A stretch of 64,000 nt of DNA from Apodemus sylvaticus (GCF_947179515.1 NC_067473.1:124421909-124485908), one strand, 5' to 3'. Counted from the stretch's first letter, positions 35,406 to 47,365 are shown. The notes: generated from the letters alone by a model not told the origin. A program made the numbers and translations.

Positions 35406-36480
35406 GCAGCACAAACACTAATATTTTCAAAATATTTCTCACAAGCCAATTTTTTTGTTTAGCTGATTCCAGAATGTATTCACACTAGAATACATTTAAT
35501 TGTTCCTTTTTTCCAATTTACCAATGTACCTTAAACATTACAAGTCCTTATTCTTCCCCCAAAATTTGCTTATTCAAAACAATATTCTTTTAGTTAAATT
35601 TCCATATTTTCATTTCAGTTGATAGCTTTGTCTGTACTAAAGTATATTGATCTTGACTATTTGGATAACAATTTACAAAGTTTTGAATAGCAGGAGGATT
35701 TTTCTTATATTGTTATAGTAATGAAACTTCCCCCCCCCCCTCAGAATCCTACTTTCTACATGCATAATGCTTTGGGTTCATTTCCAGACAGCGAGATGTG
35801 CTTGAGTTAGTGAAGAAACAAAGACTCATTTAAGAATAACAGGAATATGATCTGCAAACAAACTGGACCTTTTATTCCTTACCATATCAGTAATTTCTAT
35901 TAAAGCTCTCTAGTTATACTTCTAAGCTCCCATTGCCTTTAATATCTCCATAGCATTGGAGAGAAGAGGAAAGGCTCACCACATCATCAACAGAAGACTT
36001 CCCAGGGATCTCAAGGAGGATAAAGTGGACTTCATGCTTCTCAAGAGAACATCTGCTGGAAGATGCCCAGTGCGAGGAAGATGGATGGACGCAACAGCCA
36101 GCAAGAGCTGGACCAGAATCACTGTCACAGTGGGAGACCTTGTCTGCAGAAGACTCTTAGTGATGCTTCTTTGGTTTTGCCTAGGAAAAGATTCCTCAAA
36201 TTTTAGACTACTTTAAAATTACCTGATGTCAACTTATATTAGATAGTGCCAAGTTTAACCATGCATAGCAATCCCTTGCATACTTATTAAAATCTAGATG
36301 TCTAGATCTTACCCCCAGAAATATTAAATTAAAACTTTGAAATGAAAAGAAAATGGAACTGGAGAGCACATATTTGGTGAATCTAACACAGCCTATCAAA
36401 AAACAATCACAAAGAAATCAGAATTAAAGCCCTCAAACAATAACCTGTTATTTTATCTGCTTGATTTGGCATCAAGCAAA
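35406..36480. other. Unassigned sequence with a C-run
   Basis: AT-rich sequence with an 11-base C homopolymer at 35730-35740. An 86-codon frame at 35956-36216 has no recognised domain. Confidence 0.45.
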
Positions 36481-36496
36481 TTGAACAAACTATCTT

Positions 36497-38001
36497 TTTT
36501 TTAAATAAATATTTTTTATTAATTATTTTTTATTCAATATAATTTATTTACATTTCAAATGATTTCCCTTTTCTAGCCCCCCCCCACTCCCCGAAAGTCC
36601 CGTAAGCCCCCTTCTCTTCCCCTGTCCTCCCACCCACCCCTTCCCACTTCCCCGTTCTGGTTTTGCCGAATACTGCTTCACTGAGTCTTTCCAGAACCAG
36701 GGGCCACTCCTCCTTTCTTCTTGTACCTCATTTGATGTGTGGATTATGTTTTGGGTATTCCAGTTTTCTAGGTTAATATCCACTTATTAGTGAGTGCATA
36801 CCATGATTCACCTTTTGAGTCTGGGTTACCTCACTTAGTATGATGTTCTCTAGCTCCATCCATTTGCCTAAGAATTTCATGAATTCATTGTTTCTAATGG
36901 CTGAATAGTACTCCATTGTGTAGATATACCACATTTTTTGCATCCACTCTTCTGTTGAGGGATACCTGGGTTCTTTCCAGCATCTGGCAATTATAAATAG
37001 GGCTGCTATGAACATAGTAGAACATGTATCCTTATTACATGGTGGAGAGTCTTCTGGGTATATGCCCCAGGAGTGGTATAGCAGGATCTTCTGGAAGTGA
37101 GGTGCCCAGTTTTCGGAGGAACCGCCAGACTGATTTCCAGAGTGGTTGTACCAATTTGCAACCCCACCAGCAGTGGAGGAGTGTTCCTCTTTCTCCACAC
37201 CCTCTCCAACACCTGCTGTCTCCTGAATTTTTAATCTTAGCCATTCTGACTGGTGTAAGATGAAATCTTAGGGTTGTTTTGATTTGCATTTCCCTAATGA
37301 CTAATGAAGTTGAGCATTTTTTAAGATGCTTCTCCGCCATCCGAAGTTCTTCAGGTGAGAATTCTTTGTTTAACTCTGTACCCCATTTTTTAATAGGGTT
37401 GTTCGGTTTTCTGGGGTCTAACTTCTTGACTTCTTTATATATATTGGATATTAGCCCTCTATCTGATGTAGGATTGGTGAAGATCTTTTCCCAATTTGTT
37501 GGTTGCCGATTTGTCCTCTTGATGGTGTCCTTTGCCTTACAGAAACTCTGTAACCTTATGAGGTCCCATTTGTCAATTCTTGCTCTTAGAGCATACGCTA
37601 TTGGTGTTCTGTTCAGAAACTTTCTCTCTGTACCGATGTCCTCAAGGATCTTCCCCAGTTTCTTTTCTATTAGCTTCAGAGTGTCTGGCTTTATGTGGAG
37701 GTCCTTGATCCATTTGGAGTTGAGCTTAGTACAAGGAGACAAGGATGGATCAATTCGCATTCTTCTGCATGCTGACCTCCAGTTGAACCAGCACCATTTG
37801 TTGAAAAGGCTATCTTTTTTCCATTGGATGTTTTCAGCCTCTTTGTCGAGGATCAAGTGGCCATAGGTGTGTGGGTTCATTTCTGGATCTTCAATCCTGT
37901 TCCATTGATCCTCCTGCCTGTCACTGTACCAATACCATGCAGTTTTTAACACTATTGCTCTGTAGTATTGCTTGAGGTCAGGGATACTGATTCCCCCAGA
38001 T
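36497..38001 (-). mobile_element. 5'-truncated L1 (1.5 kb)
   Basis: On the minus strand it begins at GGISIPDLKQYYRAIVLKTA of ORF2 and runs to the ORF2 C-terminus, 3'UTR and AT-rich tail. A perfect 16-bp duplication, ttgaacaaactatctt, flanks it (36481-36496 and 38002-38017). ORF2 is open from 37990 to about 37060, where a one-base insertion near 37066 ('gccccaggag' against 'gcccaggag' in sister copies) shifts the frame. It is closely related to the copies at 5396 and 27891, so all three are from a young subfamily. Confidence 0.95.
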
Positions 38002-38017
38002 TTGAACAAACTATCTT

Positions 38018-39031
38018 GATAGATAAAATATTTTCTCTTGAAGCCAACATGCACATTATTACATATTGAGCCAAGATACAGCCATGGCTGCCATTTTGTT
38101 GTTTTGGTTGCCAGGAAAACCAAAGAAATGGACATTTCAGTTGGATTAAATGGTTTTAAGGTTACAACTGAATGCCTTTTGAAAGTAAAAATAGGCCAAG
38201 AATACTCACCCACTTTTCATTTATCAATTTCTACCTGGGAATCACTTTTCTAGAAGCAGAAGTCAGAGACTCGTGATGTAATCAGGAAAGTGACTTATTC
38301 CAAACACCAAGAATCAGATGCTGTACAGTCAAGAGCCAGTTGTGAATGGGGGAAGTTGGTGATATTTTGTCTGTATAATTACATTAGCCTTGCAGATGGC
38401 AACTCACCTGTAACTGCACAATTTCTATCATCTCTCTTAGACATCTGATGGAACCCAGTTGAGTTAACCGTATTGTAGTTTAATATATTTAGAGAACTTT
38501 TTTGAAAGCCTGAATAGACTGTGAACCCATCATTTAGAACTCTCAACATAAAGTCTATTTTAAAAAACAATTACAATTCACCTTCTCCTTCTGCCTGGAC
38601 CAATGTTTTATCTCAGCAATCCAATTGTGAATTGTCCCAAGGACATCACTTCCAGAACAATTTGTCGGACCTTACAGAGAGGCTTTGATTGGGCAGCATC
38701 GTTTCATCATAATTTTAGAAGATTTTTGTTTTAATGTAATGGAGAAATTAGGGTTTAGGAAATAAACTCTCCTGAACACTGCTGTGAATATAAAGATATT
38801 TTGAATACAACTTTAAATATATATTACAAAAATATAAATTTATGACTTTATGCCATGAGGCAGAAACAATTCCTGTTACTACCTGAGTATAAAAGTTCCA
38901 GATCTTTTCCCCAAGTTTGTCATATGCATAGACCCACACGGAGGTGTGTATAGACACACTAAATGCATACAAATTAAAGATAAATTTTGTTACATTAAAT
39001 CAATGCGAGATCATGTCGTACTTAACATTTA
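38018..39031. other. Unassigned sequence
   Basis: About 1 kb with no supported gene. Confidence 0.4.
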
Positions 39032-39046
39032 TAATCTTTGTTTCTT

Positions 39047-39221
39047 TTGTTTTGGTTTGGTTTTTTTGGATTTGGTTTTTTCTAGACAGGGTTTCTCTGT
39101 ATAGCCCTGGCTGTCCTGGAGCTCACTCTGTAGACCAGGCTGGCCTCAAATTCAGAAATACGCCTGCCTCTGCCTCCCAGAGTGCTGGGATTAAAGGTGT
39201 GGGCTACCACCACCCGGCTTG
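39047..39221 (-). mobile_element. B1 SINE
   Basis: Full-length B1 read backwards: T-rich tail, 'gacagggtttctctgtatag', 'gtgctgggattaaaggtgtg', then the 5' end. The 15-bp duplication taatctttgtttctt flanks it (39032-39046 and 39222-39236). B1 derives from 7SL RNA and carries an internal pol III promoter. Confidence 0.96.
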
Positions 39222-39236
39222 TAATCTTTGTTTCTT

Positions 39237-40003
39237 ATTCTACATGGGAATATCTTCCTATATAAAAAAATACTCATGTGCAGGATTATTTAATAGACAA
39301 CTTGAATTCTTTTATATTGGTCTACCATGATTCCTTCAACCAATCTTCACTATAAGACATTTAGATTTCCTCCCCATTAATTATTTGCTGCTATATAAAA
39401 AACACAATGACAAATATAAAAAAAAATTGTTTTCCTCAGCACTGGCTAAATTCTCTGGGTAAATTCCCTGATGTGGAATTTATGTCCAAGTGCACATATA
39501 ATGCCAAGCACTCTCTAGTGGTCCCCATGCCAATCCAGAACGATCTGCCTGAGTTCTTTGGAGGAAACAAGTCTCCTCTAAATATGTCTCTTGAGATACC
39601 ACAAGTGAGAATGCTAAATCAATGATTGAGCCAAAGCCCTTCTCACATCCCAGAAAGGGCTCAAGCTCAAAGACAGAGGCAGCAGACATGACAGGCAGGC
39701 CACAGCCTGCTCATCCACCCATCCACCCTATAAGCACAGGATGAGCACTCACTGCACGCCAGGCAGCACAGCACTAATCAATGCACTTCCCTGTCTCAGG
39801 TTTTGACCTTAGAGATGGTCTGCATGGAGTGGCAGTTGCTGTCTGAGAGTCATGTTCAGGGTACCCCAAAGTACAAAGGATAAGGTGACAAGCTCTGTGT
39901 AAGCTGCTAGCCACCTGGATCCCAGAGCAACACATCTATCCTCAGCCTAAATAAATACAAGTCATCCAGGTGAACAAGCAGACAGGAGAGAGATGCTGCC
40001 TTA
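39237..40003. other. Unassigned sequence
   Basis: No supported gene. Overlapping plus and minus frames of about 70 codons at 39407-39689 have no domain. Confidence 0.4.
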
Positions 40004-40019
40004 AGAGAGGTAGGTGAGG

Positions 40020-40351
40020 ACTATGTTTTGAATATTCCAGTTTTCCAAGCTAATATCCACTTATTAGTGAGTGCATACCATGATTGGTCTTAATCCACAC
40101 TTCAAATGAGGTACAAGAAGAACAGAGGAGTGGTCCCTGGTTCTGGAAAGACCCAGTGTAGCAGTATAAGACAAAACCAGAACAGGGAAGTGGGAAGGGA
40201 TGGGTGGGAGAACAGAGGGAGGGAAGGGGGAAGGGCGCTTATGTGACTTCTGGGGAGTGGGAAACCAGAAAAGGGGAAATCATTTGAAATGTAAATAAAA
40301 AAAATATATCGAATAAAGTTAAAAAAAAATACTAATATTGAAAAAAAAAAG
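40020..40351. mobile_element. Very short twin-primed L1
   Basis: 40020 to about 40090 is the minus-strand ORF2 end/3'UTR start. About 40091-40330 is the plus-strand 3'UTR ('aatccacacttcaaatgagg' onward) ending in A-rich tails. In related L1s the two arms are adjacent, so this is a 5' inversion. A perfect 16-bp duplication, agagaggtaggtgagg, flanks it (40004-40019 and 40352-40367). Confidence 0.93.
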
Positions 40352-40367
40352 AGAGAGGTAGGTGAGG

Positions 40368-40756
40368 TCTCAGGGACTGACTGGCTTGAGCATGGTGTAC
40401 TTTGTGAAATGCTAAGTAAGTCATGGTTACAATAGAGGAAGCACAGACCCTAGCTGCACACAGGACCCTCAGGGGGGTGTGGCCTAGTTAAACCTGAAAA
40501 ACCCTAATACGGGAATGTGGCTCTCATATTGCAGGGCAAGAAGTGGCTTGGGGGGTTTTCACTTTCAAGGAAAAACCCTCCTTTGCCCGCACTGTGAAGG
40601 TTAAATATAAGTCACAGGATTGTTAAGAAAATGAAGCTGATGTTCCAGAAGCATTCATTACGAGGCCCATGTGCTTAATAGAAAGGCAATGCTGAAGTAA
40701 CAAAGCTATGGATAAAAGTTTGCTGTTTTTAAAGCCATAAATGACTTGCTATTTCT
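40368..40756. other. Unassigned sequence
   Basis: About 390 bp with no feature recognised. Confidence 0.4.
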
Positions 40757-41010
40757 TTTTTTTTCTTTTCTTTTCTATATTCTTTGTTTACATTCCAAAT
40801 GATTTTCCCTTTCCCAGTTCCCCCCTCCCCATAGGTCCCATAAGCACTCTTCCCTCCGCCCATTCCCCAATCACCCTCCTCCCATTTCTCTGTCCTGGTA
40901 ATCCCCTACATCAAGCCTTTCCAGGACCAGAGACCTCTCCTTCCTTCTTCATGGAAATCATTTGTTATGCTAATTGTGTCTTCAGTATTCAGAGCTCTGG
41001 GCTAATTAAT
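40757..41010 (-). mobile_element. L1 3'UTR fragment
   Basis: Antisense 3'UTR, T-rich then 'ttacattccaaatgattttc', resembling the outer L1 3'UTR at 4590-4850. It ends at or is joined to the B1 that follows. Confidence 0.85.
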
Positions 41011-41145
41011 ATTTCTCTATGTAGCCCTGAGCCCTGGCTGTCCTGGAACTCACTCTGTAAACCAGGCTGGTCTAGAACTCAGAAATCCACCTGCCTCTGC
41101 CGCCCAAGTGCTGGGATTAAAGGCGTGTTCCACCACCGCCCTGCC
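41011..41145 (-). mobile_element. B1 SINE
   Basis: Antisense B1 body ('gccctggctgtcctggaact' to 'gggattaaaggcgtg'). The T-rich tail is missing, so it is truncated or was captured at the L1 junction. Confidence 0.9.
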
Positions 41146-41356
41146 TAAGCCAGAATTTTTTATGCTTTTCCATATTTAGTTATTTTTCAAGTTTATGTTA
41201 AAGTAAATATAACTTTACTTTACATAACCCCACACTCCCCTCATCTCTCTCTCTCCTCAACACTCCCCTTCCCGTTTTGCCCCTTCAACTCCTGAGACCA
41301 TCTTACTTCTTTTATGTCATATATAACATGATTCTACATATACAATTGTGTATATA

Positions 41357-41358
<2 letters not shown>

Positions 41359-41409
<51 letters not shown>

Positions 41410-41458
41410 AAGACAGAGAACGAGACAGAGAGGGAGGGAGGGAGAGAAAGAGAGAGAG
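41359..41458 (+). repeat. (TG)n-(GA)n compound microsatellite
   Basis: TG units to about 41376, then GA and GGGA units. Frames 41277-41618 (+) and 41312-41554 (-) arise from it. Confidence 0.95.
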
Positions 41459-41600
41459 TCTAGGAACTACAAATGAAAGGAAATTTGGTACTTTTTTGAA
41501 ACTGACTAAGTCTATAATTTTAAACCACTTCTGTAAGAATTCTTTCTTTACCATTGAGAGAAGAAGATGCCCTTATAGATCATCTAAAGGGTGCATGAAG

Positions 41601-41650
41601 AAAAATAAAATAAAATAAAATAAAATAAAATAAAATAAAATAAAATAAAA
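41601..41650 (+). repeat. (AAAAT)10 microsatellite
   Basis: Ten tandem AAAAT-type pentanucleotides. Confidence 0.97.
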
Positions 41651-41744
41651 CAGAATGCTTAGAAAGGACTTGCCCAGATCCCAAGTGGCAAATTGTGAGA
41701 AATCATAAATCCCCAAACTCATTTTGTCACTTTAAGGTGCATCA

Positions 41745-41953
41745 TTTTCTCCCCTGTTCCCTAGGCTTGAGAGCCAACCCAGGGCCTTGGACATCACAGG
41801 CAAACTCACTGCCATAGATCTCTGTCCCTGGGCTTTGCTGTTTTCTTTGCACCAGGGTTTGGCTATATAAACCAGGCTGGTATTGAACTTGAAATGTTGC
41901 CACTTCTTCCTCCCAGGACTGGGATTATAGGTGTGCATGTCCATGCCCAGGGA
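41745..41953 (-). mobile_element. B4-type SINE
   Basis: An antisense B1-like half ('gtttggctatataaaccagg', 'gactgggattataggtgtgc') joined to an ID-like half ('gagccaacccagggccttgg'), the B4 architecture. Strongly diverged. Confidence 0.6.
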
Positions 41954-41996
41954 CCCTGATGCTTTGTTAACAAGACAATATGTTGTCTCTATGTCT

Positions 41997-42320
41997 CAGT
42001 CTGTTGTGCTGCTATAATAGGACAGCCAAGACTTTACAAATGTATAAAGATCAAAGCTCATTTTCGTATAGTATGGCAGGCTAGACGGGCCAAGATGTCA
42101 GCATATAGCATGAGCTTCTAGGTGCCTTCAAAAGATCACAAAGCAAAAGGAAAAGGAAGCTGGCCAAACAGAACGCAACCTCTTTTATGAGGGTCTAGGA
42201 ATCTCGCACATGGAGACCTCTTGCAGCCTCTTATAGCCCTGCATCCTTAATATAACCACAGTAATATCACCTGAAGTTGGAGGAGATCCATTCAAACCAT
42301 AGCTCTCTATGACATCCTAG
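41997..42320 (-). mobile_element. MaLR-type LTR, diverged
   Basis: Starts 'cagtctgttgtgctgctata' and ends 'ggagatccattcaaaccata', the antisense layout of a MaLR LTR. No duplication found. Confidence 0.5.
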
Positions 42321-42369
42321 CATTTTCTCTAACAATCTGTCCGGATGGAGCAATATGAAAGTTCTAAAA

Positions 42370-42680
42370 GATGGTCCCTCAAGGCAGGGCAGATGGATAG
42401 GTTGATAAAATACTTACCTTGCAAGCATTAGGAGCTATGTCTGGATCTCTAGAACCTGTAAAGATCTGGGCATCTAGGCACCTGTTACCCCAGATATAGG
42501 AAGTGAAGATAGATAGACCTCTGAAAATTCTTAGTCTTAGACCATGTGGTAAAACTATGCCAATAAGAGGCCCTGTATCAAACAAAGGATAGAAGGCACC
42601 TGAGGACAGACAGACCTTTTGTACACATGAATACACTACACACACATGACACATACACACATACAAACACACACAAATAG
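42370..42680 (+). mobile_element. B4-type SINE with CA-rich tail
   Basis: Head 'atacttaccttgcaagcatt', middle 'gatctgggcatctaggcacc', tail 'gccctgtatcaaacaaagga', then ACACAC repeats. Confidence 0.6.
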
Positions 42681-42954
42681 TCCCTCCAAACTTCCAGAAC
42701 AGTCAAGTTAGGAGAAAAGATGGAGTTGGGTTTACCACTAGCCTAGTGGTAAGTAACAACAGTACCAACTCCAGCACAATAATAGCACTAGCAAACACTA
42801 ACTTGTACTGAACATTTTCTAGGGGCCTGTTCCTGTAATAAGCATTTTATATGAATCATTGCACTGAATTATCTTGACTTTAGTGTTATTCTATAGATGA
42901 ACAAACAGAGTCACCAAGGTTACTCAACCTGCCCAACACCAAGAGCAGCAGTAT

Positions 42955-43072
42955 GCCAGGCATAGTGGCATACACCTGCAATCTCAGCACCTAGGAATCT
43001 GAGCAGGAGATCATGAGTTCTAAACCCGAGCAGGATAAATAAGAAGCTGTCTCAGGCAAGCAAACAAAAAAG
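42955..43072 (+). mobile_element. Old B1-like SINE
   Basis: 'ccaggcatagtggcatacac' and 'ctgcaatctcagcaccta' mark the 7SL-derived head. The tail reads 'aagaagctgtctcaggcaag'. It is a diverged, old monomer. Confidence 0.7.
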
Positions 43073-43174
43073 CCAAATGCCAGAGCCAAGCAGCCCTAAG
43101 TCAGTATTTTTTAACCTCTGTGAGCATTTTGTCTGCACACTCAGAGCAAAAGATAATCCTGCACACTGCCAAAA

Positions 43175-43300
43175 GCCACAGCTGGGATGCCTACATGCTA
43201 AGGCCAGAGCTGGGATGCCTACATGCTAAGGCCACAGCTGGGATGCCTACATGCTAAGGCCCTACCAGCTGGGATGCCTACACGCTAAGGCCCTACCACC
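43175..43300 (+). repeat. 28-31 bp minisatellite, four units
   Basis: The core 'gctgggatgcctacatgcta' starts at 43181, 43209 and 43237, with a one-base variant at 43268. Unit spacing is 28, 28 and 31 bp. The first three units are nearly identical. Confidence 0.95.
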
Positions 43301-43545
43301 AAGCCAGAGAGCCTAGGTTTGATTCCTGGGTGGAAGGAAAAAGCCATTCCCTCGACTTGTCTCCTGATTTCTACACATATGCCATGGCACAAGTGCCCAC
43401 ATGCAGTTGAACACACGTGCATGCACATATGCATGAATGTACACATGCATGCATGCACAAATTCATACATGTGCATGTGAGTGTGCATGCACAACACACA
43501 CACACACACACACAGACACACACACACACACACACACACAACCTA
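43301..43545 (+). mobile_element. B2/B3-like SINE 3' part with CA tail
   Basis: 'gtttgattcctgggtggaag' and 'tatgccatggcacaagtgcc' resemble the body and tail of B2/B3 SINEs. It passes into GCATG/CA repeats and a pure (CA)n at 43497-43541. Confidence 0.55.
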
Positions 43546-44444
43546 ACTGCAATTTAATGTCTTAAGCCATCAACTTTAAAGCGTTCTTTTTATTTCCCAG
43601 AAATGATGTCTCCGAACTTCTCCCAGGCACCGTGGGCTCATGAAGCCTCCCAGTGCCCCTGACTTGTTGCAATCTGTCTCCTGAAGGACATTCTTCCAAT
43701 GAAAGGCTACACTGAGAACAGGCTTTTCACTAAGTGATAGGAATGTCCACAACTGAGCTTCCCCACCTAGCAGTGTGCCTGCAGCTGGTGATGTATGGAA
43801 GGTGAGAGAGACTTGTGCTAAATCAGGCTGTCCTCTGCATGCAGAGGAGCTCGGAGCACGCCCCACAAGTGAGAGTGATTCACTGAGCCTGCTTGGGCAA
43901 TCTGTGAAGACTTTATTTCAGACTCACAGCAGGAAAAAACCGACTTAAATCTTGCCTGTGGAGCTCTCCAGGAACGAAATCTATCATATCACTGTGGGGA
44001 AAGAGCGAGAGAAATCAGCTCTGCAATTGTCTGGTGTGCCCAGGAAGCAGTCGTTGTCGTCAATATTCAGACTTCCTCCAGTTACTTAATGAGCTGCTAT
44101 CAGCTATGGGGCCTCAACTGCAACTTGCTACTAGCTGTGGGTGGGAGAGATTCCCTGGGCAGCTAGCAGCTTTGACTGGAGCAGGAAAGGATGCTAGAGA
44201 ACAGGAAATGTAAAGGGGGAATGGGGGCAGGGAGAAAAGTACTTTCTAAGAAAACATGGGGGCCTAAGGTAGGATCTAAAACCCCAAGGGTGAAAAACTC
44301 AGGTAAGGTGACCATAGTGCTAGGGGGTGGAGGGTGGGAGAGACAGAAATGCCCCTGACACTCATTGGCTAGTCAGCTGAGCCAAATGGATAAATTTCAG
44401 GTTCTGTGAGAAATCTCATCTCAGAACAAAGTTAAGGTGTCTCA
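43546..44444. other. Unassigned sequence
   Basis: About 900 bp, less AT-rich than its surroundings, without a supported gene. A 96-codon minus frame at 43576-43866 has no recognised domain. Confidence 0.4.
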
Positions 44445-44810
44445 GTTTGCATTCTAGTACTGTGACAAAACACTGTGATCAAGAGCAACTTGGAGAGTAA
44501 AAAGGTTTGTTTTAACTTCGGCTTATATGTCATGAGGGGGAATCAGAGCAGGAAGTGACACAGGGACCATAAAGGAATGTTGCTTACTGGCTTGTTCTCC
44601 GTGACTTACTCCACTTCCTTTCTTGTACAGCCAAAGACCACCTGCTTAAGGGTGGCATTGCCCACAGTGGTCTGGCCCTCCCACATCAATCATTAATCAA
44701 GAAAATACTATACTGGCAATCTGAGAGAGGCATTTCTTTCAATCGAGGTTCCCGTTATTCAGTCAACCCTAGTTTGTGTCAAATCGACAGAAAACTAACC
44801 AGCGTGGGAA
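44445..44810 (-). mobile_element. MaLR-type LTR
   Basis: Begins 'gtctcagtttgcattctagt' and ends with 'ttgtgtcaaatcgacagaaa'. Central phrases ('gtggcattgcccacagtggt', 'catcaatcattaatcaagaa') are shared with 34528-34905. Confidence 0.55.
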
Positions 44811-44845
44811 AGTATAGAGGAAGAGCTCAGATATGGACCTCTGGT

Positions 44846-44955
44846 GCACACACACACATACACACATGTACATGCATTTGCACACATACATATGCACAAG
44901 TACCCATATGTACCCCATGCACCTACATGCACACATAAATCACACATTCACACAA
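44846..44955 (+). repeat. CA-rich imperfect simple repeat
   Basis: Degenerate CACACA/CATGCA/CACATA units, like the decayed tail of a SINE. Confidence 0.7.
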
Positions 44956-45490
44956 TAGAAAATATTTGTTTTCAATTTAAATTATTTGTAAAGGACATGC
45001 TGGTTTAAGGATTGTGACTCATCAGAAGTTACAGGAACAGATTTCTAAAAGTGAGACCTCACTGCATTCATCCTGTGTAGTGAAGGGGGTCTAGTGGCTG
45101 CTGTTTGAACGATGGAGAACTAGGAACCCTAGCAACAACCCACCACTTCATCCTCTTCAACCTGCGATAACAATGTTAGTCACTGGTCCATTATGTGTTA
45201 GACACGCTACAAAATCCTTGAGAAATCAAAAAGAAAACCTTTACGTGTATTAACCAATTATATTGGTAAAACATCTTTCCATGTCAAAAGTTACTATTGT
45301 TAACTTTCAAATAGATGCCCTTTCAAATACCTTGTCTGGGCTTCCTATCAGCTCATGGGCCTATGCATGCTTCTACTCTCAAACATGAGTATAAAATTGC
45401 TACTTGTGCAGAAAATGTCACACCTATGATTGGTGTTCAGGATTACACTCCAGAATATTTACCACAAGCTACATCTGTCTATTTCAGACC
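44956..45490. other. Unassigned sequence
   Basis: No gene or recognised repeat. Confidence 0.4.
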
Positions 45491-45620
45491 TGTGACCTCC
45501 AAGAACCGTGAAAGTGTGTTGTGTTAAGCTATTTGTTCTGGCATCCCTGCAAAACTCAGACAGTAGCGAATGCAGATGTTATTTGAGAATGCAGGCTAAC
45601 TTGATATTAATTAATTAATT
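45491..45620 (+). repeat. Local direct duplication, copy C
   Basis: About 130 bp ending in a TTAATTAATTAATT run recurs at 46897-47021, with about 15 substitutions and a short indel. Confidence 0.93.
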
Positions 45621-45881
45621 ATCCCCTTTTCACTTATCATTATGTGCTTCCCAGTTAACCATGCTTCCATATATATGTTTGCTCACATCTCATCGTCATG
45701 CCAGGCCTTGCAAGTGGCATGTTTTCATTACATACTGCTAAGTAAACAAAAATGTTTGTCTCTAGTGTCCTCAGTCATGAACCTCTCAGAGGCTAGGCCC
45801 ATGGTCTAATTCTAATTTTTATGATCTCATTTGAGGCCTGGTAAATAGTGAACAAGCAGTTACTGATTGGTAGTATCCAAT

Positions 45882-45883
<2 letters not shown>
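45621..45883. other. Unassigned sequence
   Basis: No feature recognised. Confidence 0.4.

Positions 45884-45929
<46 letters not shown>
45884..45929 (+). repeat. (TG)23 microsatellite
   Basis: Uninterrupted TG dinucleotides over 46 bases. Confidence 0.98.
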
Positions 45930-45931
<2 letters not shown>

Positions 45932-45967
45932 GCCAAAGGACAATATTAAGTTTTACCCTCAAGAATG

Positions 45968-46205
45968 CTATTAGCTTTCTTTGAAACACAGTCTCTCATT
46001 GACCAGAAGCTGACCAATTAGGCTAGGCTGGGTAGCCACAAACCTCAGGAGTCCTCCTGTCTCTATTACCTCCATATTGCTGTGATTATAGGCACATGCC
46101 ACCTGCAAACCACTCTTATGTGGCTTCTAGAAACCAAACTGAGGTTCTCATGCTTTTGAAGCAAATACCTTGATAGCTGGTCTATATTCCCAGATCCCAA
46201 CAAGG
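45968..46205 (-). mobile_element. B4-type SINE
   Basis: An antisense B1-like part ('tgctgtgattataggcacat') followed by an ID-like part ('ctgaggttctcatgcttttg', 'cagatccc'). B4 architecture in reverse. Confidence 0.7.
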
Positions 46206-46315
46206 TAACTTTTAAAGAAAGGATATCTGCTCAATTGCTCATTAACTGCGAGTCTGACAAAGTTACTTAAACTCTCTGTGCAACCACAGATGATAGGTCT
46301 ATAAAATAGTGGGAT

Positions 46316-46432
46316 CACTGGGTATGATGGCGCATGCCTTTAATACCAGCAGAGGTGGGCATATCTCTGTGAGTTCAAGGCCAGGATGGTCTATATGATG
46401 AGATCTTGTCTCAAAAAAATTAAAACAACACA
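46316..46432 (+). mobile_element. Old B1-like SINE
   Basis: 'gggtatgatggcgcatgcct' and 'gtgagttcaaggccaggatg', ending 'gatcttgtctcaaaaaaatt'. Diverged B1 monomer. Confidence 0.8.
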
Positions 46433-46896
46433 GTTGTTGAGAGGAATAAATGATAAAAGTCTCAGCAAACAGTTGCATCTTTCATTCCTGGCTCTGAGGT
46501 AATGGATAGCCTATAGCAGAAGAAGCAAATAGCACAGGACTATTGTGTGCTTAGCCCAGTGTCCCTGGCCACATGCAGTAAGCAAAGCTCACTCCTCTTC
46601 TATATCCATGTGCAGAAACTGGGAACGTAGGCTTTCTAGAAATGGGGTCTTGGCCGTCAGAATGAGTTAAAAGGTCTTAAGATAATAACAATCTGGCCTT
46701 TAGTATGCCCCTTCTCTTAGGAAGCAGAGGGGACACCAAGACACACCGAAGGGGAAAAACCCAAAGGAAGACACAGGAAGAGACTGAAGTTAAATTGCCA
46801 CAAGCCAAGGAAAACTGGAAAATGTCAGAAAGGGAAGAGGTTACAGACTGTCTTAGGACAGAGAGTTTGCCCCTGTCAATTGCTTTCTTTCAAATT
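46433..46896. other. Unassigned sequence
   Basis: An 87-codon frame at 46705-46968 is partly made of the duplicated block and shows no known domain. Confidence 0.4.
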
Positions 46897-47021
46897 TGTG
46901 ACCTCCAAGAACCCAGGAAAGTGTATTATGTTATTTGTTCTGACATCCCTGCAAAACTCAGACAGTAGTGAATTCAGATGTTATTTGAGGATGCAGGTTG
47001 ACTTGATATTAATTAATTAAT
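46897..47021 (+). repeat. Local direct duplication, copy D
   Basis: Second copy of 45491-45620, 1.4 kb downstream in the same orientation. Confidence 0.93.
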
Positions 47022-47365
47022 AACAGAGGGAAAGCAAATGGTTCATTTGTATCAGCTCAGGTACACCTTGCTGGAAGCAACATTAATGAGTAAATGTCTT
47101 CATTCATAAACAAGATGAATTACAGAGCGAAGACCTTCTTGGAATGATTCACGACATGTTCACCTTCAAGAGGAAGGTTTCGAGTATGTTCATGCACAAA
47201 CTTTCAGGCCACACTTACTGTGCCAACAAAGATGCAAGTGCAGAGGCATTGTCCTTGAATCTGTCACAGTCCTTCCCCCACGATGAAGAAACAGCCTTGT
47301 GTTTACCAGGCATCTCCCTCTGTGACCTTTGCTTTAAAAAAACGAGGACAGAAGGTAAACGATGC
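47022..47365. other. Unassigned sequence
   Basis: No feature recognised. Frames on both strands overlap and lack domains. Confidence 0.4.

Noticed and set aside
37035..38213. 392-codon minus-strand reading frame
   Set aside because: It is the ORF2 C-terminal part of the L1 at 36497-38001 read through into chance upstream sequence. The first 70 or so residues lie outside the element and match nothing.
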